50,830 bases of DNA from JALQTD01 sp964390365 (GCA_964390365.1 CAYMHW010000005.1:1-50830); one strand, 5' to 3'. Positions 18,063 to 27,155 are shown, numbered from the stretch's first letter. The notes: a model not told the origin generated them from the letters alone. Numbers and translations are program-made.

Positions 18063-18860
18063 ATGAAAAAGACGCGCATCATCGGACTTGGTTGCACCAC
18101 GGCTTTGGCCTTGGGCTTGATGGCAAACAGCGCCGGAGTGGCCGAACACCAGAACAAGGATCGGACGGGCGCCCCGGGCAGCCAGCCCGCTTGCACGCAA
18201 TGCCACAACGGCGGAACGTTCGCGCCGCAACCGAGCGTGATGCTGACGGATGTGGAGGAGACCACCGACTTCATGTTCTACTTGCCAGGCCAAACCATGC
18301 GCCTCACGTTCACCGTCAACGCCTCCAATTCCCCCGCCGGTTACGGCCTGCAAGCCACGGCACTCCTCGCCGACAACAGCAACGCGGGCACCTTCACCAA
18401 CCCTTCTGCAAACGCCCAGCTCGAGGACGTGGGTGGTCGGCACATCGTGGAACACAACGACTTGAGTGCCTCGAACACGTTCACCGTGGACTGGACGGCT
18501 CCGCCCGCCGGTTCGGGCGACGTGACGGTGTACTACGCATCGCTTGCCGCGAACGGCAACGGCGGCACCGCGGGCGACTCATACGCCGGCGGCTCGATGA
18601 CCTTTACGGAAGGCGCGGCGACGGCCATCTGCGGTCCGGATTGCCGCACGGAGGACGACACCCCGGTCGTGCGCGCAGGTGCCCTCGAGTGGTCCGCAAG
18701 CACCGTGGAACGCTTGCAGGCCTTTTCGGTGAACGGGCAATTGCTCGGAGCGTGGACGCTGCAACCGGGCCGCAACCGGATCGACCTCGGAAACGTGCCG
18801 ACGGGCTTGGTGATCTTCGCGGCGGAGGGCGGTCGCGTGGCGCGGGTTTGGAACCCCTGA
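18063..18860 (+). CDS. Choice-of-anchor V (Reeler-like) secreted protein with CxxCH motif
   Basis: 265 residues. The signal segment IIGLGCTTALALGLMANSAG leads to GAPGSQPACTQCHNGG, a CxxCH motif that would bind one c-type heme if the Ccm machinery acts on it. A choice-of-anchor V/Reeler-like beta domain follows (TVNASNSPAGYGLQATALL, AGTFTNPS, VYYASLAANGNGGTAGDS), then a short C-terminal region resembling a T9SS sorting tail (FSVNGQLLGAW, LGNVPTGLVIFAAEGGRVAR). The start at 18063 was chosen by the signal sequence. Divergent from the barrel gene; 5 bases before xseA. Confidence 0.8.
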   Translation: MKKTRIIGLGCTTALALGLMANSAGVAEHQNKDRTGAPGSQPACTQCHNGGTFAPQPSVMLTDVEETTDFMFYLPGQTMRLTFTVNASNSPAGYGLQATALLADNSNAGTFTNPSANAQLEDVGGRHIVEHNDLSASNTFTVDWTAPPAGSGDVTVYYASLAANGNGGTAGDSYAGGSMTFTEGAATAICGPDCRTEDDTPVVRAGALEWSASTVERLQAFSVNGQLLGAWTLQPGRNRIDLGNVPTGLVIFAAEGGRVARVWNP

Positions 18861-18865
18861 AGCCG

Positions 18866-20263
18866 ATGAGCGAGACCTCCGCCCCGCCCAAAGTCTATTC
18901 CCTGCGCCAAGTCGCCACGTCGATCAAATCGGCGCTGGATCGGGCGACGGGCAACCGGGTATGGATGGTGCGGGCGGAAATCGTGAAGGTCAATGGCACG
19001 CTGGGCCGCGGCCACGTTTACCTCGACCTCATCGACGAGAGCGAAGGCGTGAAGCAGGCGGCGATGCGCGGGGTGATTTGGCGCACGAACGGGCAGCGCA
19101 TCCGGGAAGAACTCGGGGACGACCTGCCCCAAGTCCTGCGCCACGGGGCGGAAATCGTATTTCACGCACGGGTTTCGTTCCATGAGGTGCACGGGCTGAG
19201 CCTCCACATTGAGAAGATCGACCTGGGGTTCATGCTGGGCGAGCTCGAACGGCGCAAGCAAGCCACCATCAAGCAACTCGTCGCCTCGGGGGAAACGGAA
19301 TGGAATCGGCGGCTGCCGCTCAGTCGGGTGCCGCAGCGGGTGGCCTTGGTGGGATCGCCGGGCACGAGCGGGTTCCGGGATTTCTGCACCGTGGCGTTGC
19401 GCAATCCTTATGGGCTGCGCATGCAGTTGGAGGTGTGTGCCGCGCGGGTGCAGGGCGATGGCGCGCCGGCGGACCTCATTCGGGCGCTGGCGCAGGCCGA
19501 GGCGTGGAAGCCCGATGTCATTGTGGTGGTGCGGGGAGGCGGATCGAAGATCGACCTCGATTGCTTCAATGACCTGGGGTTGTGCAAGCGCATTGCGGCG
19601 GCGGAAGTGCCGGTTTGGACCGGCATCGGGCACGAGAGCGATTCGGTGGTGGCGGACTTGGTGGCGCACACGGCGCACAAGACGCCGACGGACTGTGCGA
19701 ACCGGTGGGTTGAGCGGTGTGCGTCGGCGTGGGCGGAGGTGGTGGATTTGGCCTCAAAGGCCGCCCGCCAAGGCGAGCTCTTGACCGGCCAACGCCAGCA
19801 AGCCCTGCTCGACTACCGCAACCGCATCGGGAGCAACGCGCTGCTGCAACTGAGCAACCGCCGGCAAGCGCTCGCCAACCACCGCGACCGGATCGGCCAC
19901 GCGGCGACCACCCGATTGGCCTCCAAGCGCAACGACCTGCAGCGCCTCGGGGAAGCGCTGGCGCATGCGGCGGGGCGCCGAATCGATGCCGCCCGGTCCG
20001 AACTCGTGCAATCCGAGCGCGTGCTTCGAACTGAACCGGATCGGCTGTTGAGGCTGCGCACCGACCATTTGGCCCAATTCAAATCCACCCTTCACGCCTA
20101 CGCGCTCGAACACACCTTGAAACGCGGCTTCGCAATTGTCCGTAAGGAAGGAAAAAGCATCACGGATCACGACGCTGTCCACCCCGGAGACCGGCTCACG
20201 TTGCAACTGCACAACGGCACGCTGGAAGTCGAGGTGGTGGCCGCTGCTCCCCCTAAAGAATGA
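18866..20263 (+). CDS. xseA: Exodeoxyribonuclease VII large subunit
   Basis: 465 residues. N-terminal OB fold (VWMVRAEIVKVNGTLGRGHVYLDL starts it), the catalytic central domain with VALVGSPGTSGFRDF, DVIVVVRGGG, WTGIGHESDSVVADL, and a long coiled C-terminal helix bundle (about 270-410) followed by the small C-terminal domain. With XseB it forms a single-strand-specific exonuclease that degrades DNA from both ends. The start MSETSAPPK is 5 bases after the previous gene. The stop overlaps xseB by four bases (ATGA). Confidence 0.96.
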   Translation: MSETSAPPKVYSLRQVATSIKSALDRATGNRVWMVRAEIVKVNGTLGRGHVYLDLIDESEGVKQAAMRGVIWRTNGQRIREELGDDLPQVLRHGAEIVFHARVSFHEVHGLSLHIEKIDLGFMLGELERRKQATIKQLVASGETEWNRRLPLSRVPQRVALVGSPGTSGFRDFCTVALRNPYGLRMQLEVCAARVQGDGAPADLIRALAQAEAWKPDVIVVVRGGGSKIDLDCFNDLGLCKRIAAAEVPVWTGIGHESDSVVADLVAHTAHKTPTDCANRWVERCASAWAEVVDLASKAARQGELLTGQRQQALLDYRNRIGSNALLQLSNRRQALANHRDRIGHAATTRLASKRNDLQRLGEALAHAAGRRIDAARSELVQSERVLRTEPDRLLRLRTDHLAQFKSTLHAYALEHTLKRGFAIVRKEGKSITDHDAVHPGDRLTLQLHNGTLEVEVVAAAPPKE

Positions 20264-20490
20264 ACATGGCATCCGCAACTTCACCCGAATCCTTCGACGC
20301 CGCTTTTGAAGAGCTGCGCAACATTGTCCAAACCCTCCAATCTCCCGAAGTTTCCGTGGATTCCCTGACGGAATACATCCGCAGGTCTTCCGTGCTGCTG
20401 GCCTATTGCTCCGAGCACTTGAAGGGCACGGAAAAAGAGGTCAAGGACTTGCTTGACCAATTGGGAATCAGCGAGGAAGGGGAAGACTGA
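20260..20490 (+). CDS. xseB: Exodeoxyribonuclease VII small subunit
   Basis: 76 residues of two helices, the usual XseB size. Motifs FDAAFEELRNIVQTLQSPEVSVDSL (helix 1 and turn) and LKGTEKEVKDLLDQL match. It binds the coiled region of XseA. ATG at 20260 overlaps the xseA stop; a second ATG at 20266 is possible. Confidence 0.94.
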   Translation: MNMASATSPESFDAAFEELRNIVQTLQSPEVSVDSLTEYIRRSSVLLAYCSEHLKGTEKEVKDLLDQLGISEEGED

Positions 20491-20496
20491 GCCGAA

Positions 20497-20967
20497 TTAT
20501 TGCTTGTTCTTGTTGCTCAGTTGATCGAGCAAATCGCGGGCACCACCGCCACCCGTCAGCTGTTGGATGTCCTGAACGTTGTCCTCGCGCTCTTGGGTTT
20601 TTGCGGCGGCCAAACGTTGGCTGAACTCCGCGACCTTGGCTGCATACGCTTCATACCCGGGGCATTCCTTTTCCAACTTGGACGCTTCGAGCTCCTCTTG
20701 GGGCGTGGCCTTGGCCTGCATGCACGGGCTGGCTTCGCTGGAGAGGGCTTGGGTCCATTGAGTGGACGTCCAGTTCTCGGTTCCGGGCTGCTCCAACACC
20801 CCCGCCAATTTGCTCTGCTTCTCTTGCATGCACGCGCACGCAGCGGCGGCAGCATCTTCTTCGGGCGCGGAGCCGTCAGCGGTTTCCGCTCCCGAGCCGC
20901 AGCCGGTGGACAAAACGAAAGGAACGGCAGCGAGGGCTGCGAAAAGGAAGGACGTCGAACGATTCAT
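20497..20967 (-). CDS. Cysteine-containing lipoprotein of unknown function
   Basis: About 156 residues from MNRSTSFLFAAL (an in-frame ATG also exists at 20976). Signal peptide with lipobox LSTGC. The mature part is acidic and alanine-rich, with CACMQEKQ and SPCMQ, a further Cys in KECPGYEAYA, and a helical C-terminus. No family recognised beyond small Bacteroidota lipoproteins with helical cysteine motifs. The 20967 start leaves room for a short leader after the -7 element TATCTTTG at 20991-20984. Convergent with xseB across 6 bases. Confidence 0.7.
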   Translation of the reverse strand: MNRSTSFLFAALAAVPFVLSTGCGSGAETADGSAPEEDAAAAACACMQEKQSKLAGVLEQPGTENWTSTQWTQALSSEASPCMQAKATPQEELEASKLEKECPGYEAYAAKVAEFSQRLAAAKTQEREDNVQDIQQLTGGGGARDLLDQLSNKNKQ

Positions 20968-20983
20968 GGGTGACATTTGTTCT

Positions 20984-20991
20984 CAAAGATA
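20984..20991 (-). promoter_or_regulatory. -7 promoter element of the lipoprotein gene
   Basis: Minus-strand TATCTTTG, a full TAnnTTTG match. A transcript starting just after it would have at most a ~10-base leader before the ATG at 20967, and would be leaderless for the ATG at 20976. Confidence 0.5.
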
Positions 20992-21043
20992 ATGCGCTGC
21001 TGAGAATTGGCGCGCCGCGTTTTTGTGATTGAAGTTTCCAAGC

Positions 21044-21904
21044 ATGACCCGAACCCTCACCCGAGTTCCTGCCCGCCGCGTGCTGATGGGCAGCAACTGG
21101 ATCGAACAGCCGCTGCCCGCTCCTGAAGTGGACCGCATCGGCCCGTTTTTGTTGGTGCACCATTGGCAGAACGTGCTGCCGGGAGGCCAAAACCAACTCG
21201 AAGTCGGCGTCGGCCCGCACCCTCACCGCGGGTTCTCCCCGGTGACGTGCATCTATTCCGGGGCCATTCGCCACCGCGACAGCCGCGGCAACGACCACGT
21301 GGTGCGGGCCGGGGGCACGCAATGGATGGACAGCGGTGCAGGCATCGTGCACAGCGAGCGCCCCGATGTCGCCTTGGCGGAGGAAGGCGGGTTGTTGGAG
21401 ATCATTCAGTTTTGGGTCAACACCCCGCGGGCGCACAAAATGGAACCGCCCGCCTACCGGCCGCTCACGAAAGAAACCACGCCCCACTGGAACGACGGCG
21501 GCTGGGACATCGCGCTCGTGCAGGGCGAATGGAACGGGTACGCTTCTCCCCTCCCTGCGACGCATCCCCTGCGCATCGCGAACCTCCAAGCCGAGGCCGG
21601 CGCTGCATGCCCCCTCCCCATGCCCCGGAACTGGGTCGGAGCCGCCTACGTGCTCGACGGCCGCATCGCCCTCAACGGGCAATCCGCGCAAGGCAAGGAA
21701 ATGCTGGTGATCGAAGGCGCATCGACCGACGACACCCTCGAGCTCCGCTGCGAAGAGCGAGCCCGGGTGCTGTTCATGAGCGGTGCTCCATTCACGGAGC
21801 CGGTGGTGAGCCACGGCCCCTTCGTCATGAGCTCTCCCGTCGAAATCAACGAGGCCATCCGCGATTACCAAGCCGGCCGAATGGGGTTCCTGATCGAGAG
21901 CTGA
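21044..21904 (+). CDS. Pirin family protein
   Basis: 286 residues, a bicupin. The N-terminal cupin has the full metal set: H59 and H61 in GPHPHRGF, H103 and E105 in GIVHSERP, equivalent to the Fe ligands of human pirin. Bacterial pirins can act as quercetinases or metabolic regulators; the substrate here cannot be read. The start MTRTLTRVP is preferred to a TTG codon 15 bases upstream. No operon partner: the next gene runs on the opposite strand 2 bases after its stop. Confidence 0.92.
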   Translation: MTRTLTRVPARRVLMGSNWIEQPLPAPEVDRIGPFLLVHHWQNVLPGGQNQLEVGVGPHPHRGFSPVTCIYSGAIRHRDSRGNDHVVRAGGTQWMDSGAGIVHSERPDVALAEEGGLLEIIQFWVNTPRAHKMEPPAYRPLTKETTPHWNDGGWDIALVQGEWNGYASPLPATHPLRIANLQAEAGAACPLPMPRNWVGAAYVLDGRIALNGQSAQGKEMLVIEGASTDDTLELRCEERARVLFMSGAPFTEPVVSHGPFVMSSPVEINEAIRDYQAGRMGFLIES

Positions 21905-21906
21905 GT

Positions 21907-22209
21907 TCAGTCTTCTTCGATCACGATGCGGCGCTCGATGATTCGGCGTCCGTCACCGGCTTCTTCGATTTCCACGTTCACGCGCACTTCTTCGCCGTCC
22001 TGAACCCACGTGACCTCGCCGCCGGGAATGGCGACGACGGAATCAGAGGCGTCCGCCACGATGACTTCCACCGCCTCGTCGTGCACCACGTGGGCCCGCG
22101 ACGAACCGCGATGATTGCAGGAATGATGGGGCGCCGTGACTCGGCCGATGGAGAATCCGATGCCGGCGAAGGCAAGGCATAACAAGACGACGAGGACGTT
22201 GTTGTTCAT
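21907..22209 (-). CDS. Small single-pass membrane protein, unknown function
   Basis: 100 residues from MNNNVLVVLLCL. One hydrophobic helix (LVVLLCLAFAGIGFSIGRV) is followed by a His-rich juxtamembrane stretch (APHHSCNHRG) and a very acidic beta-rich tail (VEVIVADASDSVVAIPGG, VNVEIEEAGD). Family not recognised. The longer upstream frame to 22284 adds residues ahead of a perfectly good signal-anchor, so the shorter start is chosen. Convergent with pirin. Confidence 0.6.
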   Translation of the reverse strand: MNNNVLVVLLCLAFAGIGFSIGRVTAPHHSCNHRGSSRAHVVHDEAVEVIVADASDSVVAIPGGEVTWVQDGEEVRVNVEIEEAGDGRRIIERRIVIEED

Positions 22210-22290
22210 AGCGATGAAGGTAGGAAACGACCTGAAATCATCGGGCATTCGGCTGAGACTTATTAATTTGGAGGCCCTAACCATCCTGAC

Positions 22291-24444
22291 ATGAACTTCT
22301 TGACCCGTTTAATGGTCGGCATCGTTGTAGGCTGCGCCTTCCCGTTGACCGCATTTTCCCAAGAAATGAACGTGGCGCACACGTGGAATGACCAGGTGCT
22401 CGAAGGCATTCGGAATGATTTCGCCCGGCCGACGGTGCACGCGCGGAATTTGCTGCACACTTCGATGGCGATGTACGATGCGTGGGTCGCTTACGATGAT
22501 GGGCCTGCGCTGCCGTTTTTCTTAGGCCAAACCTTCGGCAACTACACCTGCCCCTTCGACCCCACCCAACTGACGATCCCGGACACGCCCGAGGGCGTTC
22601 AGGCCGCCCAAGAGGAAGCCATGAGCTACGCGGTCTACCGCATCATGCTCGAGCGGTTTGGGGATTCGCCGGACGGGCCGCTGACGCTGTCCAACATCGA
22701 AGACCAAATGGCCGCCTACGGCTACTCCACCGCCATCACCTCCACGGACTACGCAGCGGATGGCCCCGCGGCCCTGGGCAACTACATCGCCGAACACATC
22801 ATCGCGATGGGCTTGAGCGACGGCTCGAACGAGGGCAACGGCTACGGTCCGACGTGCTACGAAGCGGTCAATCCGAACATCAAGCCGGAATTGCCCGGCA
22901 ACCCGGACATCATCCATCCGGACCATTGGCAGGCCATCGAATTGACGCTCTTCATTGACCAAAGTGGCAACGCCTCCACCGAAGTGCCCGCCTTTGTGGG
23001 GCCAGAATGGGGCCGCGTCACGCCGTTTGCCTTGGATTCGAGCGATTTGGAATTCGTGGAGCGGAACGGCTGCACGTTTCATGTTTGGAAAAACCCCGGT
23101 GCACCGGCCTACATCGACACCGTAAACGGTTTGGGATTGGACGACGCGTACAAGTGGAATTTTTCGATGGTCTCGGTTTGGCAATCGCACCTCGACCCTT
23201 CCGATGGGGTGATGTGGGACATCTCCCCCAATGGGGTCGGCACGGACGGGAGCTTCGCGACGGACCAAGCGGACTTCTCGGAGTTCTACGATTTCTTCGA
23301 AGGAGGGCACTCGTCGCCGGGGCACGCCATGAATCCCGTGACGGGCGAGCCGTACGCGCCCAACCTGGTGCCCCGAGGCGACTACGCCCGCGCGATTGCG
23401 GAGTTTTGGGCGGACGGGCCGGACTCGGAAACGCCTCCCGGCCACTGGTTCACGCTCTTGAACGAGGTCATGGACTACCCGGACTTTGAGCACCGGTGGC
23501 GCGGCCAGGGTCCGGTGATTCCGGATTTGGAATTCACCGTCAAGGCCTACCTCACGCTTGCGGGCGCGATGCACGACTGCGCGGTGGCGACGTGGAGCGT
23601 GAAGGGCTATTACGATTACATCCGGCCGGTGTCTGCCATTCGCTACATGGCGGATCAAGGCCAAAGCACCGATCCGTCACTCGACAACTACTCCCCCGCC
23701 GGAATCCCGCTCATCCCCGGCTACATCGAAGTGGTCGAAGCCGGCGACCCGCTTCAGGGCTTGAACGGCGAGCACATCGGCAAAATCAAGCTCTACACGT
23801 GGCGCGGCCCCGACTACGTGGAAGTGCCGCTCATCGACGAGGCGGGCGTGGGCTGGATCCTCGGCGAGAACTGGTGGCCGTACCAGCGCCCTTCTTTTGT
23901 GACGCCGCCGTTCGCGGGCTACGTCAGCGGGCACTCCACCTTCTCGCGCGCCGCCGCGGAAATCTTGACGGAGCTGACAGGCAGCAACTACTTCCCGGGC
24001 GGCCTCGGAACGTGGCACATCGAGCAGAACCAATTCCTCGTGTTCGAAGAAGGGCCGTCGCAAAGCTTCGACCTGCAGTGGGCGACCTACCAGGACGCGG
24101 CGAACGAGAGCGCGCTTTCCCGGATTTGGGGCGGCATTCACCCGCCGATGGACGATGGGCGTGGACGCCAAATCGGCCTCGAGGTTGCTGACGCGGCCTT
24201 CTGCAAAGCCGAATCCTACGTCTTCCCCCAATGGGCCATGGAATGCGGCGACGGGTTCTTGCCCAGCGCAGAATGCGAAGGCGACTTCAACGGCGACGGC
24301 ATGCGCGCGCTCGATGACCTCTTGCTCTTGCTCGGTGCTTACGGCAATGCGTGGACGGGGCCTTACGACCTCGACAACAGCGCCCTCATCGGCTCGACCG
24401 ACGTCCTCGACTTCCTGACGCTGTTCAGCTCGTTCTGCGACTGA
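22291..24444 (+). CDS. Secreted vanadium-dependent haloperoxidase/PAP2 superfamily protein with dockerin-like tail
   Basis: 717 residues. Signal peptide MNFLTRLMVGIVVGCAFPLTAFS. The full vanadate/phosphate site is present: KX6RP (K438 to R445-P446), SGH (546-548, with catalytic H548) and SRX5HX3D (S610, R611, H617, D621). Members oxidise halides with peroxide or act as phosphatases; which applies is not decided here. The C-terminal ~60 residues carry DFNGDG and a second Asp-rich LDNSAL repeat resembling dockerin-type calcium modules often used as T9SS cargo tails. It overlaps the convergent alkB-like gene by 20 bases. Confidence 0.88.
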   Translation: MNFLTRLMVGIVVGCAFPLTAFSQEMNVAHTWNDQVLEGIRNDFARPTVHARNLLHTSMAMYDAWVAYDDGPALPFFLGQTFGNYTCPFDPTQLTIPDTPEGVQAAQEEAMSYAVYRIMLERFGDSPDGPLTLSNIEDQMAAYGYSTAITSTDYAADGPAALGNYIAEHIIAMGLSDGSNEGNGYGPTCYEAVNPNIKPELPGNPDIIHPDHWQAIELTLFIDQSGNASTEVPAFVGPEWGRVTPFALDSSDLEFVERNGCTFHVWKNPGAPAYIDTVNGLGLDDAYKWNFSMVSVWQSHLDPSDGVMWDISPNGVGTDGSFATDQADFSEFYDFFEGGHSSPGHAMNPVTGEPYAPNLVPRGDYARAIAEFWADGPDSETPPGHWFTLLNEVMDYPDFEHRWRGQGPVIPDLEFTVKAYLTLAGAMHDCAVATWSVKGYYDYIRPVSAIRYMADQGQSTDPSLDNYSPAGIPLIPGYIEVVEAGDPLQGLNGEHIGKIKLYTWRGPDYVEVPLIDEAGVGWILGENWWPYQRPSFVTPPFAGYVSGHSTFSRAAAEILTELTGSNYFPGGLGTWHIEQNQFLVFEEGPSQSFDLQWATYQDAANESALSRIWGGIHPPMDDGRGRQIGLEVADAAFCKAESYVFPQWAMECGDGFLPSAECEGDFNGDGMRALDDLLLLLGAYGNAWTGPYDLDNSALIGSTDVLDFLTLFSSFCD

Positions 24445-25033
24445 CCACGCACCGGAAGGTCAAGTTGATGCGCGGTTCGGCGACTTGGGTGGTGCGGGGC
24501 AACCGGTGCTGCCACATCGTTTGGAGCGGACCATCCATCACGAGCACCGACCCGGCGGGCAGCAGGCAGGAGACCCGCTCTTTCGTGGTCACGTGCCGGA
24601 GGTCGAAGCGGCGTTCTGCGCCGAGGGAAACCGACGCGATGACGGGGTGATGCCCGAGTTCGCGCTCGTTATCGCGGTGCCACCCCATGTGGTGGTTCCC
24701 ATCCCGGTACCGGTTCAGCAATACCGAATTGAACGGACTGCCCGCCAGCTCAGCTGCGCGGTCGCGCAAGCCTTCCAGCGCGGGAAACCACGGCCTCGGC
24801 TCGTGGGTGACGCCGGCATAGCGGTAGACCGCACCGGCATCGCCGTACCAGGCGACCTTGCGCGGCACTTCGTGCGTTTTGCCGAACATTCGAATGAATT
24901 CGGTCTGCCACTCCACCGCGCAGTCGAGTTCCTCCATCACAGCGACGGGGTGCGCCACGGCATCGATCCAGAGGCGCGCTCGGCCATCGGGGCCGTCGAT
25001 CAGCGTTTCGAAGGAGGGCATGGACGGGTTCAT
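24425..25033 (-). CDS. AlkB-like Fe(II)/2-oxoglutarate dioxygenase
   Basis: 202 residues. The 2OG-dioxygenase core has H119 and D121 in WHRDNE, H176 in WQHRLP and R188 in RINLTFR for 2-oxoglutarate. NRYRDGNHHMGWH is typical of AlkB/ALKBH2-type demethylases that repair N1-methyladenine and N3-methylcytosine. The start MNPSMPSF (25033) is preferred because the alternative upstream codon at 25066 lies inside the terminator hairpin of the preceding tRNA. Its end overlaps the convergent haloperoxidase gene. Confidence 0.92.
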   Translation of the reverse strand: MNPSMPSFETLIDGPDGRARLWIDAVAHPVAVMEELDCAVEWQTEFIRMFGKTHEVPRKVAWYGDAGAVYRYAGVTHEPRPWFPALEGLRDRAAELAGSPFNSVLLNRYRDGNHHMGWHRDNERELGHHPVIASVSLGAERRFDLRHVTTKERVSCLLPAGSVLVMDGPLQTMWQHRLPRTTQVAEPRINLTFRCVVSRRTS

Positions 25034-25041
25034 GGGGAATG

Positions 25042-25070
25042 AAAATGCCCGGCGCGAACCGGGCATTTTT
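25042..25070 (-). terminator. Bidirectional terminator after tRNA-fMet
   Basis: TGCCCGG and CCGGGCA form a 7-bp stem around CGCGAA. A and T runs flank both sides (AAAA before, TTTTT after on plus), so it can end transcripts from either strand. It lies just downstream of the minus-strand tRNA and upstream of the alkB-like start. Confidence 0.85.
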
Positions 25071-25076
25071 ACTGAG

Positions 25077-25149
<73 letters not shown>

Positions 25150-25174
25150 ATGTGTTTTCCGCCGTAGCGGAGGC

Positions 25175-25204
25175 CAAAGGTACTGCTGATTTTTCCCTGT
25201 GCAA
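25175..25204 (-). promoter_or_regulatory. sigma-A promoter of tRNA-fMet
   Basis: Reading the minus strand: TTG (25204-25202), exactly 19 bases, then TACCTTTG (25182-25175). This is the full Bacteroidota -33/-7 consensus and starts transcription ~20 bases before the tRNA. Confidence 0.85.
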
Positions 25205-25256
25205 GGGTTTTGGCCTAAAACTTTTTGCAGCCTGCCCGCTGCGGCCGCATCCCCCC

Positions 25257-25264
25257 TACCTTTG
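25257..25264 (+). promoter_or_regulatory. -7 promoter element for era
   Basis: TACCTTTG lies 23 bases upstream of the ATG at 25288. This supports the longer Era start. No TTG at ideal -33 spacing. Confidence 0.5.
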
Positions 25265-25287
25265 CCCCTCAACCGTTGATTGCAACC

Positions 25288-26295
25288 ATGGCCCCTAACC
25301 CTTCACAACCAGCTGACGAGCAACCGAAGAAGCGCGTGCCCTTGGTCGAAAACCACGAGGTCGACCCGAAAGCGCTCCCCTGGGAAATGCCGAATCCGGC
25401 GCTCGAAGCTCCGGAAGGACACCGGGCGGGGTTTGTGAACATCATCGGCTCGCCCAACGTGGGCAAAAGCACGCTGATGAACCAGCTCGTGGGCACCCGC
25501 CTGAGCATCATCAACAAGAAGGCCCAAACCACGCGCCACCGCATCATGGGCATCGTGAATGACCCCATGTGGCAAATCGTCTACAGCGACACGCCCGGGG
25601 TGCTCGACCCCGCGTACAAGCTGCAGGAAGGCATGATGAAGTTCGTGCGAACGGCGCTGCAAGACGCGGACGTGTTGCTCGTGGTGACCGATGTCTTCGA
25701 AGATGCGCTGGCGGACCCGCAGACGTGGGAGAAGATCACGAAGATGAACTTGCCGACGTTCATTTTGATCAACAAGATTGACTTGGCCGATCAGGAGCGC
25801 GCGATGCAGCGGGTGACGTATTGGCAAGGACAAATGCCTTCCGCAACCGTAGCTCCCATCAGCGCCCTGCATGGGTTCAACGTGGATTCGTTGCTCGAGC
25901 GCATCGTCGAGTCCCTGCCTGTGGCGCCGCCGTACTTCCCGAAGGACGAATTGACAGACAAGCCCATGCGGTTTTTTGTCGCGGAAATCGTGCGGGAGAA
26001 GATCCTGACCCATTACAAACAAGAGATTCCGTACTCCTGCGAAGTGGTGGTGGAGTCGTATGTTGACGAAGGAGCGCTGGTCAAAATCCGCGCGGAAATC
26101 CGCGTCGCCCGCGAAACGCAAAAGCAGATCGTCATCGGCGCCCGGGGCAACATGATCAAGCGCGTGGGGATGGACGCCCGGCGGGACATCGAAGTCCTCA
26201 TCGGCAAGAAGATTTTCCTCGACCTGTACGTGCGGGTGGACAAGGATTGGCGCGACGACGAATCGAAGCTGCGCCGGTTCGGTTACTTCGATTGA
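25288..26295 (+). CDS. era: GTPase Era
   Basis: 335 residues. G1 GSPNVGKST (54-62), G3 DTPG, G4 NKID, and a C-terminal KH domain (IGARGNMIKRVGMDARRDIE) that binds the 3' end of 16S rRNA during 30S maturation. About 40 N-terminal residues (rich in Pro, Glu and Lys) precede the usual Era start. The promoter element at 25257 fits ATG 25288; an internal Met34 at 25387 is the alternative. Followed closely by ispE (10 bases). Confidence 0.95.
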   Translation: MAPNPSQPADEQPKKRVPLVENHEVDPKALPWEMPNPALEAPEGHRAGFVNIIGSPNVGKSTLMNQLVGTRLSIINKKAQTTRHRIMGIVNDPMWQIVYSDTPGVLDPAYKLQEGMMKFVRTALQDADVLLVVTDVFEDALADPQTWEKITKMNLPTFILINKIDLADQERAMQRVTYWQGQMPSATVAPISALHGFNVDSLLERIVESLPVAPPYFPKDELTDKPMRFFVAEIVREKILTHYKQEIPYSCEVVVESYVDEGALVKIRAEIRVARETQKQIVIGARGNMIKRVGMDARRDIEVLIGKKIFLDLYVRVDKDWRDDESKLRRFGYFD

Positions 26296-26305
26296 GCCCC
26301 GCGCC

Positions 26306-27151
26306 ATGGTGCACTTCCCTCCTGCCAAACTCAACCTCGGCCTGTTCGTCACGGGCCGGCGGCCGGATGGATTTCACGACCTCGAAAGCGTGTTCGTGGC
26401 CATCGACTGGACGGACGTGCTCGAGGTGCACGCGGTGGAGGGGCGCGGTACATTGGAGGTCACGTATTCGGGGTTGGCCATTCCCGGCGGGGAGCCGGGA
26501 TCGAATTTGGTCGAGCGGGCGCACCGAGCCCTCGTGGAGGCGGGGCATGACTTGCCGGGCGTTCGGGTTCGATTGCACAAGGTGGTGCCGATGGGAGCGG
26601 GCTTGGGCGGTGGAAGTTCGGACGGCACGTGGATGCTCCGGGCTCTGGACCAACTCGCGGGGCTGGGGCTGGGAGCCGAGGGGCTGCGTGAGCACGCGGA
26701 GGTGTTGGGTTCGGATTGTCCGTTCTTTTTGGAGGACGGTCCGGCGTTTGTGAGCGGACGGGGGGAGCGCATCGAGCCGCTGCAGGGTGGGGCGAGTTGG
26801 AACGGGTGGTCGGTGGCGGTCGTTCATCCCGGGGTGCACGTGAGCACGCGGGAGGCGTTCAGTCGGTTGGAAGTGGCGCCGGCGCCGTTCGATTTGAGGC
26901 GGCTGCCCGATGCACCGGTGGAGCGGTGGCACGCCGAGGGGGTGGGCAACAGCTTTACCAAAGGGGTAGCGGCCTTGGTTCCCGAGGTCGCCGAGGCGTT
27001 GGCGCACGTGGCGGAGGGGGCGACGTACACGCAGCTCACCGGCACGGGTTCCGCGGTCTTCGGCCTGTACGCGTCGCACGAGCAGGCGATGCGGGTGGCG
27101 GATCGCGCCACGCTTCGCGGGTGGACGGCGTGGTCGGGCGTGCTATCTTGA
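26306..27151 (+). CDS. ispE: 4-diphosphocytidyl-2-C-methyl-D-erythritol kinase
   Basis: 281 residues, GHMP kinase. Phosphorylates CDP-ME in the MEP isoprenoid pathway. K8 in PPAKLNLGL, ATP motif PMGAGLGGGSSDG (95-107), catalytic D137 in LGSDCPFF and C-terminal TGTGSAVFG. The usual GGGSSDAA is GGGSSDGT here, a small deviation after the motif. Codon use is strongly G-rich. In an era-ispE-27156 run with 4- to 10-base gaps. Confidence 0.94.
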   Translation: MVHFPPAKLNLGLFVTGRRPDGFHDLESVFVAIDWTDVLEVHAVEGRGTLEVTYSGLAIPGGEPGSNLVERAHRALVEAGHDLPGVRVRLHKVVPMGAGLGGGSSDGTWMLRALDQLAGLGLGAEGLREHAEVLGSDCPFFLEDGPAFVSGRGERIEPLQGGASWNGWSVAVVHPGVHVSTREAFSRLEVAPAPFDLRRLPDAPVERWHAEGVGNSFTKGVAALVPEVAEALAHVAEGATYTQLTGTGSAVFGLYASHEQAMRVADRATLRGWTAWSGVLS

Positions 27152-27155
27152 GCGC

